This document shows positions 33,732-42,819 of a stretch of DNA of 58,192 nucleotides, one piece after another (the stretch's first letter is position 1; every line of letters begins with the position of its first letter). The stretch is from Thermoplasmata archaeon (lineage in GTDB: Archaea > Thermoplasmatota > Thermoplasmata > Halarchaeoplasmatales > Halarchaeoplasmataceae). Location: the NCBI GenBank assembly GCA_003552585.1, contig PUNK01000020.1, positions 1-58,192 on the forward strand. Direction: 5' to 3'. A program made the position numbers and the translations under genes. The notes under the pieces were generated by a model. It saw only the letters and a program-made list of their open reading frames with translations, did not search any database and was not told where the DNA came from.

Positions 33732-36148
33732 AGATGATATATATGGATGAAAGGATCAGGATATTGGCCGGCAGTTATAGATCAGTCGATGATGGAGTAC
33801 GTATAGAATTGTTCTGCAAGGATGAAGAGGGTAGATCGGTAACACTCCTTTACGATGGCTTTCGACCTTACTTTCACTTGATAGATCCCCCGAAAAAATT
33901 GATCGAATATCTTGAAAATGAAGATGATATAAAAAATATTGAGGACATAGAACTTTGGTTTGAAGACGAAGTTCGAACTGCTAAGAAAGTCATATGTACC
34001 TACCCATGGCGTGTGCCCGATCATAGAAAAAAATGCTCTGGATCCTGTAAGGTCCTTGCTGCAGACATACCCTTCGTTCAAAGATTTATATTCGATCTAG
34101 ATCTGTCATCTACTGTAAAGGTAGAAGGTATTTCAGTCGATGATGAGACATATACGACAGATCGGGTTATCAAAGTCGAGTCTTTTGAAAATACTGATCC
34201 GTTGAATATAGACTTGACATATCTCAGTTTTGATATAGAGAACAGTTTGGATGATGAACATATTTACGTTATATCCTCGGTAGTGGATAAACCAGATGGG
34301 AAGAGGGTTAGAAAGAATTTTTTAGGTGAAGAAAAAAATATACTCAATGAATTTGTAGAACATGTTAAAAATCAGGATCCTGATGTGATAACTGGTTACA
34401 ATATAGATGGATATGATCTTCCACTACTCGACGAAAGAGCAAAAACTCTAGGTTTTGAAGGTCTCCCTCTTTCAAGAGATGGTAATCATCTCAAAAGTCG
34501 AGGAGGTCGATCATGGAAGGTAAATGGGAGGATCATCGCTGACGCATGGTGGGCTGTAAGACGGGAATTGAATTTGAAGAGAGAGAGACTCAACGATGCA
34601 GCCGATGAAGTCCTAGGTGAAGAAAAGATCGATGTAGATCCGTTGAAAATAGATAAGGAATGGGAAGAAGATAAAGAGAAGGTGATCGATTATTGTTCTC
34701 GAGATGCCGAACTGGCATTGGATATTTTACTGGAATTGGGTTCTTTGGACAAGGCTATGGATATGGCCACCGTATCCCATTTACCGGTTGATGAGGCCCT
34801 CAACGGGAGAACATCTACTCTTGTCGATTCAATTTTGATACGTGAAGCAGATAAGAACGGTGTAGGTGTCCCGATGACGAAGAGAGGTGGAAGACGAGGT
34901 AAGATAAAGGGAGGATACGTCCATTCTATCGAAGCTGGACTTTATAATTGGGTGAGCGTCCTTGACTTTAAAAGCATGTACCCTAGTATAATAATAGAAA
35001 ACAATATCTGTTTTACAACCATATCTTCTGAAGGAAAGATAAAAAGCCCGACCGGTGATAGTTTTTTGAGTCCAGAGCAGAAAGAAGGGCTCCTCCCACG
35101 TATTTTGTCACAGCTTATGGAGGAGAGGGATGAGGTCAAAAGAAAAATGAAAGATAGTTCCGGAAAGGATGTAGAGTATCTTGACGGCCTTCAATCAGCC
35201 ATAAAAGTGCTGATGAACTCTTTCTACGGAGTATTCGCTTCTTCATTCTACCGTTTTACAGACCCGAGGATAGGAGAGAGTATAACAGCCTTCGCCAGAG
35301 AAAACATAAAAACGGTTATAGACTCGTTAGGATCAAAATCTCTGAAGGTGATATATTCCGATACTGACAGTGTGTTCTTTAGATCACCCCACGAGGATCT
35401 TGAATCCACTATTGAGATCAGTAAAGAAATTGCAAACGAACATACGGAAGGAGATATCGTTCTTGAATTTGAAAAGGTTTTGAATCCCTTATTCAGCCAC
35501 GGTCGAAAGAAGAGATATGTGGCAAAGGTAGTTTGGCCTGAAAAAGGTATGCTCGTGAGAGGATACGAAATAAGGCGAAGTGATTCTTTTGAAGCTCAAA
35601 ACGAGGCATTAGAGGCTGTGTTTGAGTGTATATTGAACGAAGATCTAGAAGGTGCTGTTGAGACAGCTAAAGATCGGATAGATAGAGTTAAGCACGGCCA
35701 AATAGACCACGAGAAACTCATAATCTCTAGATCCTGCAAAAAGTTTTCTAGCTACGTAAACCCAAGCAGCATGCCCAATGTACAGGCAGCTAAAAAGATG
35801 AAAAATCATGGGTACAGGTTCATTCCAGGTATGAAAGTTTCTTGGATTGTAACCGATGCCAAAAAAAGTCCTCAGGAGGTAGAACCTTGGATCTCAGACC
35901 AAGATTTTACCAAAGAACCAGATTGGGATTATTACGCCCGCCGGATCGCGAAAACATTAGCCAGAGTGACCGAAGTTTTTGGCTGGGATGAGAAAGGATT
36001 GCTCTCAGGAAACAAACAGACCAGCCTTTTTTCAGATAAATTTGATGAAGAGGTGGAAATACTTGAGAGGGGAAGTGGAGAGAGAAAAGCCGATGATGAG
36101 AAGAGTGATAAAAAGAAGAGAAAAATGAATCTCAAAGATTTTATGTGA
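33728..36148 (+). CDS. polB: Family B DNA polymerase with 3'-5' exonuclease
   Basis: An 806-residue replicative or repair polymerase. Exonuclease motifs: SFDIEN (Exo I), YNIDGYDLPLL (Exo II), YCSRDAELALD (Exo III), all acidic residues present. Polymerase motifs: DFKSMYPSIII (A), KVLMNSFYGVFAS (B), YSDTDSVFF (C). The C-terminus ends RKMNLKDFM, resembling a PCNA-binding peptide with Lys instead of Gln. No intein is visible at motifs A-C. GTG at 33728 overlaps the ychF stop; ATGs at 33734 and 33743 are alternatives. Confidence 0.94.
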   Translation: MKMIYMDERIRILAGSYRSVDDGVRIELFCKDEEGRSVTLLYDGFRPYFHLIDPPKKLIEYLENEDDIKNIEDIELWFEDEVRTAKKVICTYPWRVPDHRKKCSGSCKVLAADIPFVQRFIFDLDLSSTVKVEGISVDDETYTTDRVIKVESFENTDPLNIDLTYLSFDIENSLDDEHIYVISSVVDKPDGKRVRKNFLGEEKNILNEFVEHVKNQDPDVITGYNIDGYDLPLLDERAKTLGFEGLPLSRDGNHLKSRGGRSWKVNGRIIADAWWAVRRELNLKRERLNDAADEVLGEEKIDVDPLKIDKEWEEDKEKVIDYCSRDAELALDILLELGSLDKAMDMATVSHLPVDEALNGRTSTLVDSILIREADKNGVGVPMTKRGGRRGKIKGGYVHSIEAGLYNWVSVLDFKSMYPSIIIENNICFTTISSEGKIKSPTGDSFLSPEQKEGLLPRILSQLMEERDEVKRKMKDSSGKDVEYLDGLQSAIKVLMNSFYGVFASSFYRFTDPRIGESITAFARENIKTVIDSLGSKSLKVIYSDTDSVFFRSPHEDLESTIEISKEIANEHTEGDIVLEFEKVLNPLFSHGRKKRYVAKVVWPEKGMLVRGYEIRRSDSFEAQNEALEAVFECILNEDLEGAVETAKDRIDRVKHGQIDHEKLIISRSCKKFSSYVNPSSMPNVQAAKKMKNHGYRFIPGMKVSWIVTDAKKSPQEVEPWISDQDFTKEPDWDYYARRIAKTLARVTEVFGWDEKGLLSGNKQTSLFSDKFDEEVEILERGSGERKADDEKSDKKKRKMNLKDFM

Positions 36149-36175
36149 TAAAAGTTCTTATTCTAGCCGAAAATA

Positions 36176-36187
36176 TTATTTATATCC
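36176..36187 (+). promoter_or_regulatory. Box A of the surface-protein gene
   Basis: TTATTTATATCC, at the end of polB, is centred about 24 nt before the ATG at 36205. It indicates a leaderless transcript and supports that start over the upstream in-frame codon at 36145. Confidence 0.5.
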
Positions 36188-36204
36188 ACTGCACGTTTTC
36201 AACT

Positions 36205-38232
36205 ATGGAGAAATCACGCTTCATTTCCCTAATGTTAATTTTCGCTGTATTTTTTTCTATGTTCAGTCTATCTTCAACAGAGGCTGAGGAAGACTATCTA
36301 TACATAGAGATAACCTCGCCAGAGGAGAATACCATCCTAACTGGATCTTCCACCTGTAATATGTCGTGGGAACTTATAACATCCTATAACGAATCTGAAG
36401 TCAACATATACATTGAATATGTATACGAAGGAAAAGGCCCATATCCCATCGCAGGTCCGCTTCCTGGCGATCTTAGAAACTATAGCTGGGAAGTCCCTTC
36501 TATAGATTCTGAAGAAGTTAATTTGATATTAAGAGGTGAAAAAGGAGATTCATTGGCTTGGTCTATGTTAGAGATCGCCATAAACTCAACAACCCCTGAC
36601 CTGATATCTCTTACACCATCTGAGGGAGACACTATACTCACAACAGATGAGATCAAAATGCTGTTCACGGAGCCCATACTTCAAAAGGATCTTCAAAATA
36701 ATTTTAGTTTGAGTGCAGATGGAGAAATGTTTGACGGTGTTTTTTCGTTTGAAGATGTAGAAAATGGCACCTTGATATCTTTTGTACCTTTCGAACACTT
36801 TGATAGAGAAAAAGTTTATTCGATATTGTTGAACGGTACATTCAGAGATAAGAGTTTACCGGGAAATGAGGTTGTTGTTAATAAAGAGATATCATTTTAT
36901 GTAGAAGAAGGACCACCTTCAGTATCGGTCCTAGAGCCGACAAGGAACTCTGTTCATCTCGTCGAAACATATCTAAATATAACGTGGGATTCTGATGAAA
37001 CCATATCAGCGGACTCACCAGTGAATATCAGTTTCAGCCCGGATGGAGGTGAATCTTGGATGAAGATAAGGGAAGAAATCGAAGATGCTGGTGAATTTAA
37101 ATGGAAGATCCCCGAGAGAGGGATGCTAGATTATCCTATTGAGGATGCATTGATCAATGTATCTATCACGGGTATCGACGGTCATATAGGGTACGGTCAT
37201 TCAAGCACCTTTCAGATATTCGATAATTTCCCTCCATCAGTGATCATCAAAAGTCCTTATGAGGGGGATTATGCAATCAGAGGGTATCACTACAGGATAA
37301 AGTGGGAAGCGGAAGATGTTCGAGAACTGCCTCATGAACCTATAACGATATCGGTATCATCGGATGGTGGAGATTCATGGAGAGTTGTTGGACAGTCGTT
37401 AGAAAATAAAGGGTATTTTGATTGGAAAGTTGATGTTCCCTCGGGGGAAGCAATGATAAATGTTACCTGTGAAGATTCAAGAGGGACTGTCTCATGGAAC
37501 CATTCAGGTGTTTTTACCGTGCTTGAGGAGGATCCCCTTTCCGTATCGATCACTTACTTGAATGAGACACATCATTCGCGAGAATATCTAAACGTGACAT
37601 GGGACTCTCCGCCTCTCTTGGAAGAGGTACATCTAATAAGAATAAACTTCACTGCTGATGGTGAATCTTGGCGCATTCTAGCGGAAACGGAGCCTGATAA
37701 TAATTATCAAAAGGTACAGTTACCATTTGAAATGTCCTCAAATTGTAAGATCCGTGTAAAAATACTTGCCGAAGAAAGACTTTTGTTTTATTCTGAAACC
37801 GAAAAATTTGAAGTTTTTCCTCTTCTTGAAGATTTCAGCGTGATTGAAAGAGAAGAGTATGTGCGAATCCAGATGAACTTTGATGGATGGGTATCTCTCT
37901 CGTGGGTGCGTAGAGCTTTGAATATCTATAGAAATAACGAGAAGATAGAGATCGATCCTGAAAACACTTATCAGAGAAGTTCATTGATTACGTACTTTAT
38001 CTATGAGCCAGAAGGAGGAGAATACAGAGTCGAATTTGATTCCGAAGGATTATCTGACCGGGAATTTACTACTCGTGAAGTCACATCTTTTAGTGTTGGG
38101 GAGGAAGAGAAGCTAGTAAGGTACCACTTACTGTTGATACCGATTCCAGCGGTACTTGTTATATCTTATATAGTCTTGGGTAAGGATATTAAAAAAAGTA
38201 AGGTATCGAAGGAAAAGATCAAGATAGAATGA
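36205..38232 (+). CDS. Exported, membrane-anchored Ig-like surface protein
   Basis: A 675-residue secreted protein. Residues 1-27 form a signal peptide (basic MEKSRF, hydrophobic LMLIFAVFFSMFSL, then SSTEA before EED). The ectodomain is a chain of beta-sandwich units: an Ig-like SbsA-type module with TPSEGDTILTTDEIKMLFTEP (in parts: TPSEGDTILTTDEI, MLFTEP) and several repeats with WDSDE..., SFSPDGGESWMKI, SVSSDGGDSWRVV and FTADGESWRIL. Many NxS/T sequons suggest N-glycosylation. A single helix (LLLIPIPAVLVISYIVLG) near the C-terminus with a short lysine-rich tail anchors it. Probably cell-surface or envelope; no catalytic motif. Confidence 0.82.
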   Translation: MEKSRFISLMLIFAVFFSMFSLSSTEAEEDYLYIEITSPEENTILTGSSTCNMSWELITSYNESEVNIYIEYVYEGKGPYPIAGPLPGDLRNYSWEVPSIDSEEVNLILRGEKGDSLAWSMLEIAINSTTPDLISLTPSEGDTILTTDEIKMLFTEPILQKDLQNNFSLSADGEMFDGVFSFEDVENGTLISFVPFEHFDREKVYSILLNGTFRDKSLPGNEVVVNKEISFYVEEGPPSVSVLEPTRNSVHLVETYLNITWDSDETISADSPVNISFSPDGGESWMKIREEIEDAGEFKWKIPERGMLDYPIEDALINVSITGIDGHIGYGHSSTFQIFDNFPPSVIIKSPYEGDYAIRGYHYRIKWEAEDVRELPHEPITISVSSDGGDSWRVVGQSLENKGYFDWKVDVPSGEAMINVTCEDSRGTVSWNHSGVFTVLEEDPLSVSITYLNETHHSREYLNVTWDSPPLLEEVHLIRINFTADGESWRILAETEPDNNYQKVQLPFEMSSNCKIRVKILAEERLLFYSETEKFEVFPLLEDFSVIEREEYVRIQMNFDGWVSLSWVRRALNIYRNNEKIEIDPENTYQRSSLITYFIYEPEGGEYRVEFDSEGLSDREFTTREVTSFSVGEEEKLVRYHLLLIPIPAVLVISYIVLGKDIKKSKVSKEKIKIE

Positions 38233-38237
38233 AGAGA

Positions 38238-39008
38238 TCAGCGATGAGCAACTACAACCCAAGAATCAGGTCTATCTTTGCTTGATGATTCGTCGAAATC
38301 TTCGTGATGATTTATATCATCGAATCCAGAATTCTCGAGGGTCTTTTCGATCTCTTCTTTTGTATGTAATTTCAACTGTATCTCGTATTCTCCCTCAGTT
38401 ATGACTCCCTCCTCTTCCACATGTAACCTCTCCATGATCTCCAGCATCTGTTTGTCAGAATGATATCTACTAGCATTTTGCTTCCAAACTCTGAGACCTT
38501 TCGGGGTGTCACGGAAAGGTCTATGTCTTTTCTCAGGAAGTTTAAAATCCTTATCTGAAGGAGGAAACAATTCTAGAGCTAGTGCCCCTCCTTGTTTTAG
38601 ATGAGCATAACAGCGTGCAAGAACATTCCGGATCTCTTTTTCCTCTATAAAATGATGGAAGTCACCTGTAGAGATAAATATGAAATCGAAAGTTTTTTTC
38701 AAATTAAAATGACGGGCATCATCTACATAGACATAAAAATTCTCTATACCTTCTTCTTCAAATTTTTCTTTACATTGGTATATCATCGAGTCTGTAATAT
38801 CTAGACCTGTAACGTTAAAGCCTTTCTTTGCTAGACCTAACATGATCTCGCCTGTTCCACACATAAGATGGAGTATGTCTTTACCATAGTTAGAAGCAAG
38901 TTCAGCCCAAAAATCGATCTCTTCTTCCCTCTCAGGAAAGAAATAATCGATGGTATCTGCCCTGAGGGCGTATATCTCAGTCATATCTGCAGGTCTAACA
39001 CGCTTCAT
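38238..39008 (-). CDS. Class I SAM-dependent methyltransferase
   Basis: A 256-residue protein with a Rossmann methyltransferase core: motif I ILHLMCGTGEIMLGLAKKG near residue 46 (Gly-x-Gly binding S-adenosylmethionine), VTGLDITDSMI, YVDDARHFNL, FDFIFISTGDFHHF, and LKQGGALALELF. The C-terminal segment is strand-rich. The substrate is unknown. The ATG at 39008 lies beneath the box GGTTATTTAACC (39028-39039), indicating a leaderless start; the TTG at 39026 is rejected. Convergent with the surface-protein gene, 5 nt between stops. Confidence 0.85.
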   Translation of the reverse strand: MKRVRPADMTEIYALRADTIDYFFPEREEEIDFWAELASNYGKDILHLMCGTGEIMLGLAKKGFNVTGLDITDSMIYQCKEKFEEEGIENFYVYVDDARHFNLKKTFDFIFISTGDFHHFIEEKEIRNVLARCYAHLKQGGALALELFPPSDKDFKLPEKRHRPFRDTPKGLRVWKQNASRYHSDKQMLEIMERLHVEEEGVITEGEYEIQLKLHTKEEIEKTLENSGFDDINHHEDFDESSSKDRPDSWVVVAHR

Positions 39009-39051
39009 AAAACCACAAAAGACCAATGGTTATTTAACCCTTTTGAAAAAA

Positions 39052-39732
39052 TTATTCCAGGGAGATCAACCCTTTGTCGGTTATCTTACACATAACACTA
39101 CTCATTTCAGGTAAAGATCTGTGTTTGATCACGGACATTTTTCTGATATGTTGCCGGGAGTTAACTTTCTCTATCTTTAGGATGGTCTTTGCGTTGTGAT
39201 AGAGTAGATGACCACCGATGGGTTCGTCGCTGTTGCTGCTATGGCTCTTGTACACCTGGGTGGTTATAATGACCGGAATATCCTTCTTTCTAGCTAGATT
39301 TAGTAGGGAGACCATCTGACGCCCCAGTCTAGCACTTGCCTGGTTGTTCTCTTCTTTCCTTTCTACCCTGTAAAATATTGTAAAGCTGTCGATCACTATC
39401 AGTCCAACATCTTTGTCCTCGGAAAGAGCTATATTTTTAGCTTGTTTGAGATATTTTTCTTGCTCATCGAAGGAATAGGCTCTAGACATCAGGATGTTTT
39501 CTAAAACCTTATCCGACTTATCACCTGATATCTGTCGTAATCTTTCGATGGACACTCCCTCTGTATCGATATATATAACTTTCTTCCCATCCACAGCTAT
39601 ATTTCGAACCATCTGGAGACAAAAATTTGTCTTCCCACTGCCTCCCTCTCCGTATATACCTGTGATCGTACCGGATTCTATGCCTCCTCTAAGTAGGTTG
39701 TCGATGCAGCTGCAGGTCGTGGAGAATTTCAT
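39052..39732 (-). CDS. radB: DNA repair and recombination protein RadB
   Basis: Euryarchaeal RecA-family RadA paralogue without the N-terminal HhH domain. The start MKFSTTCSCIDNLLRGGIE leads to P-loop GEGGSGKT at residues 28-35, VIYIDTEGVS, Walker B VGLIVIDSF, VIITTQVY and GGHLLYHNAKTILKIEK. Length (226) is typical. The ATG at 39732 has GGAGTGAT just upstream, so the ATG at 39747 is rejected. RadB assists homologous recombination by modulating RadA. Confidence 0.93.
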   Translation of the reverse strand: MKFSTTCSCIDNLLRGGIESGTITGIYGEGGSGKTNFCLQMVRNIAVDGKKVIYIDTEGVSIERLRQISGDKSDKVLENILMSRAYSFDEQEKYLKQAKNIALSEDKDVGLIVIDSFTIFYRVERKEENNQASARLGRQMVSLLNLARKKDIPVIITTQVYKSHSSNSDEPIGGHLLYHNAKTILKIEKVNSRQHIRKMSVIKHRSLPEMSSVMCKITDKGLISLE

Positions 39733-39843
39733 ATAATCACTCCACATGACTAATGGATTTTATGTTTTGTGGTATCACTTATGGTCAGCTTTTTATATCC
39801 CCTCTATTTTTACTCTATTCATAATAGAATTGTTTTCCTCTCA

Positions 39844-39928
<85 letters not shown>

Positions 39929-40079
39929 TTATTTTATTTTTCTAGCATTGTAAGAAAATGAAAAAGTAATCGGAATCTCTTATCCATATTGTATATTCAA
40001 CTTTGATATAATGGAAGTTAGAAGATTTGTTTATAACTCGAGTTTAAAACTAAATTTTTCCTTTAAAAATCTTCAAAAG

Positions 40080-40089
40080 CTTTATATCT
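40080..40089 (+). promoter_or_regulatory. Box A of korDABC
   Basis: CTTTATATCT lies about 35 nt before the korD ATG, leaving a short leader that ends in AGGTGTAAC, a usable ribosome site. Confidence 0.5.
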
Positions 40090-40119
40090 CTGGCGATTTT
40101 CCTCCAGAATAGGTGTAAC

Positions 40120-40332
40120 ATGGCTGTTGAAATAATGATCGACCGAGAACTTTGCACTGGATGTGGGATATGTATCGAATTTTGTCCGAAAGACGTATTC
40201 GAAAGGTCGGAGGATCTTAACCGGTATGATAATTTTTATCCCAAGGTTGCTCGAGCAGAGGAGTGTATAGTTTGCAGACGATGTGAGCTATATTGTCCTG
40301 ATTTCGCTGTCAGTGTGGAGGAAAAATCATGA
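40120..40332 (+). CDS. korD: 2-oxoacid:ferredoxin oxidoreductase delta subunit (ferredoxin)
   Basis: A 70-residue polyferredoxin with two 4Fe-4S motifs: CTGCGICIEFCPKDVF and CIVCRRCELYCPDFAV. It passes electrons from the TPP-containing beta subunit to free ferredoxin. First gene of a four-gene operon; its stop overlaps korA by 4 nt. The D-A-B-C order and the subunit sizes fit 2-oxoglutarate (Kor) rather than pyruvate or indolepyruvate enzymes. Confidence 0.88.
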   Translation: MAVEIMIDRELCTGCGICIEFCPKDVFERSEDLNRYDNFYPKVARAEECIVCRRCELYCPDFAVSVEEKS

Positions 40333-41453
40333 AAGCTCCAGGAGAACATTTTCTTGAAGGTAACGTAGCCTGTGCTGAAGGTGCTATGGCAGCTGGCCTT
40401 GGTTTCTTTGCAGGATATCCTATAACTCCTGCATCTGAAATAATGAATCATCTTTGCAAGGAGCTACCGGCGGTAGGTGGTAGGTTCGTACAACTAGAAG
40501 ATGAGATAGCCAGCATGGCCGCAGTGACAGGTGCATCTTGGACTGGTCTTAGGAGTATGACAGCCACCAGCGGACCAGGTTTTTCTTTGATGCAAGAAAA
40601 CCTTGGCTACGCGGTGATGACCGAAACTCCATGTGTGTTGGTCAACGTTCAGAGGGCTGGACCTTCCACAGGTCAAGCTACGATGCCAGGGACCGGTGAT
40701 GTTATGCAGGCTAGGTTCGGGAGCCACGGAGACTATGAATTGATTGCACTTTCGCCCAATTCAGTGCAAGAGATGTTCGATTTTACGGTGAAGGCCTTCA
40801 ACCTTGCAGATCAGTATAGAACGCCGGTAGTACTCTTAGCTGATGCAGGTGTTGGCCATATGAGAGAGAAAATTGAGATACCTGAAGAGGTCCAACACAT
40901 AAAAAGACGACAGCCTGAAAGCATTCAAGAGGATGTATTCGATACTGATAGAGATGATATGGTACCTCCCATACCAAAATTTGGAGAGGGTTATGAACTA
41001 CTAATTACTGGTTCCACACACCTAGGTGACGGAACAAGGGACACCGCAAGCTTTGAAGCCCAAGATAACCTTGTTAGAAGGTTGAGTGCAAAGATAAACA
41101 AAAATCGAAATGACATAGAGGATTGGGAAGAGAAAGATGTAGATGGAGCTGATTTAGTGGTAGTCTCTTACGGTTCTGCATCAAGGCCTGCGAGGGGTGC
41201 CGTTAAAAAAGCTCGTGAGATGGGCCATGATGTCGGGTTCTTTAGACCAAAAGCGATGTGGCCCAGCCCTGAAAAACGTCTGCAGGAAATAGGGATGGAA
41301 TCACAGGTTCTATTGGTAGAACTATCATTGAGAGGGTATCGTATGGAAGTGGAGAGATGTGTTGGAAGTGACGGTGTCGTGGTTTACGATAGATTGAACT
41401 CTCTACCTACCATAGATCAGGTCTATAAGAAGATAGAGGAGGTGCTCTTATGA
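40329..41453 (+). CDS. korA: 2-oxoglutarate:ferredoxin oxidoreductase alpha subunit
   Basis: A 374-residue alpha subunit. It has GNVACAEGAMAAGLGFFAGYPITPASE at the N-terminus (in parts: GNVACAEGAMAAG, FFAGYPITPASEI), FVQLEDEIASMAAVTGASW, TATSGPGFSLMQENLGYA, VNVQRAGPSTGQATMPGTGD (pyrimidine-domain core) and the C-terminal domain II with SYGSASRPARGAVKKARE. Catalyses oxidative decarboxylation of 2-oxoglutarate to succinyl-CoA or, in reverse, carboxylation for biosynthesis. 2-oxoisovalerate cannot be fully excluded as substrate. Confidence 0.9.
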   Translation: MKAPGEHFLEGNVACAEGAMAAGLGFFAGYPITPASEIMNHLCKELPAVGGRFVQLEDEIASMAAVTGASWTGLRSMTATSGPGFSLMQENLGYAVMTETPCVLVNVQRAGPSTGQATMPGTGDVMQARFGSHGDYELIALSPNSVQEMFDFTVKAFNLADQYRTPVVLLADAGVGHMREKIEIPEEVQHIKRRQPESIQEDVFDTDRDDMVPPIPKFGEGYELLITGSTHLGDGTRDTASFEAQDNLVRRLSAKINKNRNDIEDWEEKDVDGADLVVVSYGSASRPARGAVKKAREMGHDVGFFRPKAMWPSPEKRLQEIGMESQVLLVELSLRGYRMEVERCVGSDGVVVYDRLNSLPTIDQVYKKIEEVLL

Positions 41454-42247
41454 AATCAGGAAGGGAGATAAGAGAGAAGTACATAAGAAATTATCCTTCA
41501 CCTTTCTGTCCTGGCTGTGGTGATGGTATGGTTTTGAACGCTCTCTCAAGGGGTGTTGATAATACGAGAATAGATCAAAAAGACATAGTTGCTGTTAGTG
41601 GCATTGGATGTGGAGCTTGGATTCCATCTCCTCATTGGCGTGTCGACACCCTTCATACGACTCACGGAAGAGCGGTTCCACATGCATTAGGTGTTAAAAT
41701 TGGCAATAAAGATCTAGAGGTGATGGTGATCGCTGGGGACGGTGATATAGCCGGTATAGGCGGAAATCATCTTATCCATGCTGCAAGGAACAATATAGGA
41801 CTTACTGTCATCATGGTCAACAATGGACTATATGCGATGACAGGAGGTCAAGTTGGACCAACGACTGAACAAGGTGAGAAAACCTTGACAACACCCTTCG
41901 GAAACCCTTCTCAAGGATTGAAAGTTGCCGAAGTTGTAAAAGCTGCGGGGGCACCTCACGTTGCCCGGTGGACAACATATCATATGAAGGAATTGATCGG
42001 TGAAATAGAGCATGCAATAAAAACTAAAGGATTTTCTTTTATCGAAGTCTTGGCTCAATGTCCTACAAGAACGGGTAAACAAAAAGAGCTTTCAGCAATA
42101 GAGATGGTCTATTGGTATAGAGATAATACAAGCAAAGACCCAGGATCTGAAAAGATCTATGTTGGAAGACTTGTAGACGAAGAGAGACCTGAACTAGCGC
42201 AGCAGATATATGATCAAATAAAGGAATGTGGTGGTGACCCTAGATGA
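41450..42247 (+). CDS. korB: 2-oxoglutarate:ferredoxin oxidoreductase beta subunit
   Basis: A 265-residue thiamine-diphosphate and Fe-S subunit. PFCPGCGDGMVLNAL near residue 18 holds Fe-S ligands; VSGIGCGAWIP adds another cysteine; THGRAVPHALGVKIGN, the TPP-binding IAGDGDIAGIGGNHLIHAARN (in parts: IAGDGDIAGIGGN, LIHAARNN), MVNNGLYAMTGGQVGPT, and QCPTRTGKQK near the end are canonical. Overlaps korA and korC by 4 nt each. Confidence 0.92.
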   Translation: MKSGREIREKYIRNYPSPFCPGCGDGMVLNALSRGVDNTRIDQKDIVAVSGIGCGAWIPSPHWRVDTLHTTHGRAVPHALGVKIGNKDLEVMVIAGDGDIAGIGGNHLIHAARNNIGLTVIMVNNGLYAMTGGQVGPTTEQGEKTLTTPFGNPSQGLKVAEVVKAAGAPHVARWTTYHMKELIGEIEHAIKTKGFSFIEVLAQCPTRTGKQKELSAIEMVYWYRDNTSKDPGSEKIYVGRLVDEERPELAQQIYDQIKECGGDPR

Positions 42248-42819
42248 TCAAGATAAGGATAGGTGGTTGGGCAGGGCAAGGTACTGTATTAGCTGGGCAG
42301 ATACTTGCAACAACTCTTGCTATGGAACAGGGTTTTGATGTCATTCAAAAACGTTCATATTCAGCGGCTGTAAGGAGTGGAACTTCTTATTCAGATATAA
42401 TCGCGGACGATGAGATAATTGATGAATTGGTGATTGATACACCCGATATCCTGATCGTTTTGTATCAGAAAACACTTGACGAGTGGAAGGATATTGCAAA
42501 ATCTTGTGATAAACTTGTGGTAGATTCAACAAGGATTAATGATATACCTGAGAGGACCGGAGATACGTATCGTATTCCTGCAGGTGATATAGCTGAGAAG
42601 TTAGGCACTTCGAAAGTGGCAAATATTGTATTGCTGGGAGCGTTGTGTTTTATTGTAGAAGAAATAGAGTTGGAATCTTTGGAAAATACTATAAGGAATA
42701 CGATGCCATCTAAATATATAGACTTGAATTTGAAAGCGGTATGTCAAGGATATGATCACATGAAAAAAACCTTTAATGATGATGCAGATATGAGGTGTGT
42801 ATCCGATGAACGAAGATGA
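42244..42819 (+). CDS. korC: 2-oxoglutarate:ferredoxin oxidoreductase gamma subunit
   Basis: A 191-residue gamma subunit, the CoA-binding domain. RIGGWAGQGTVLAGQILATT at the N-terminus, QKRSYSAAVRSGTSYSDII, PDILIVLYQKTLDEW and NIVLLGALCFIVEE identify it. Completes korDABC. Its last 14 nt overlap the following coiled-coil gene. Confidence 0.92.
   Translation: MIKIRIGGWAGQGTVLAGQILATTLAMEQGFDVIQKRSYSAAVRSGTSYSDIIADDEIIDELVIDTPDILIVLYQKTLDEWKDIAKSCDKLVVDSTRINDIPERTGDTYRIPAGDIAEKLGTSKVANIVLLGALCFIVEEIELESLENTIRNTMPSKYIDLNLKAVCQGYDHMKKTFNDDADMRCVSDERR

Noticed and set aside
40120-42819. Pyruvate or indolepyruvate ferredoxin oxidoreductase
   Set aside because: Subunit sizes, D-A-B-C order and sequence motifs fit the 2-oxoglutarate type; an isovalerate-type enzyme remains a minor alternative.
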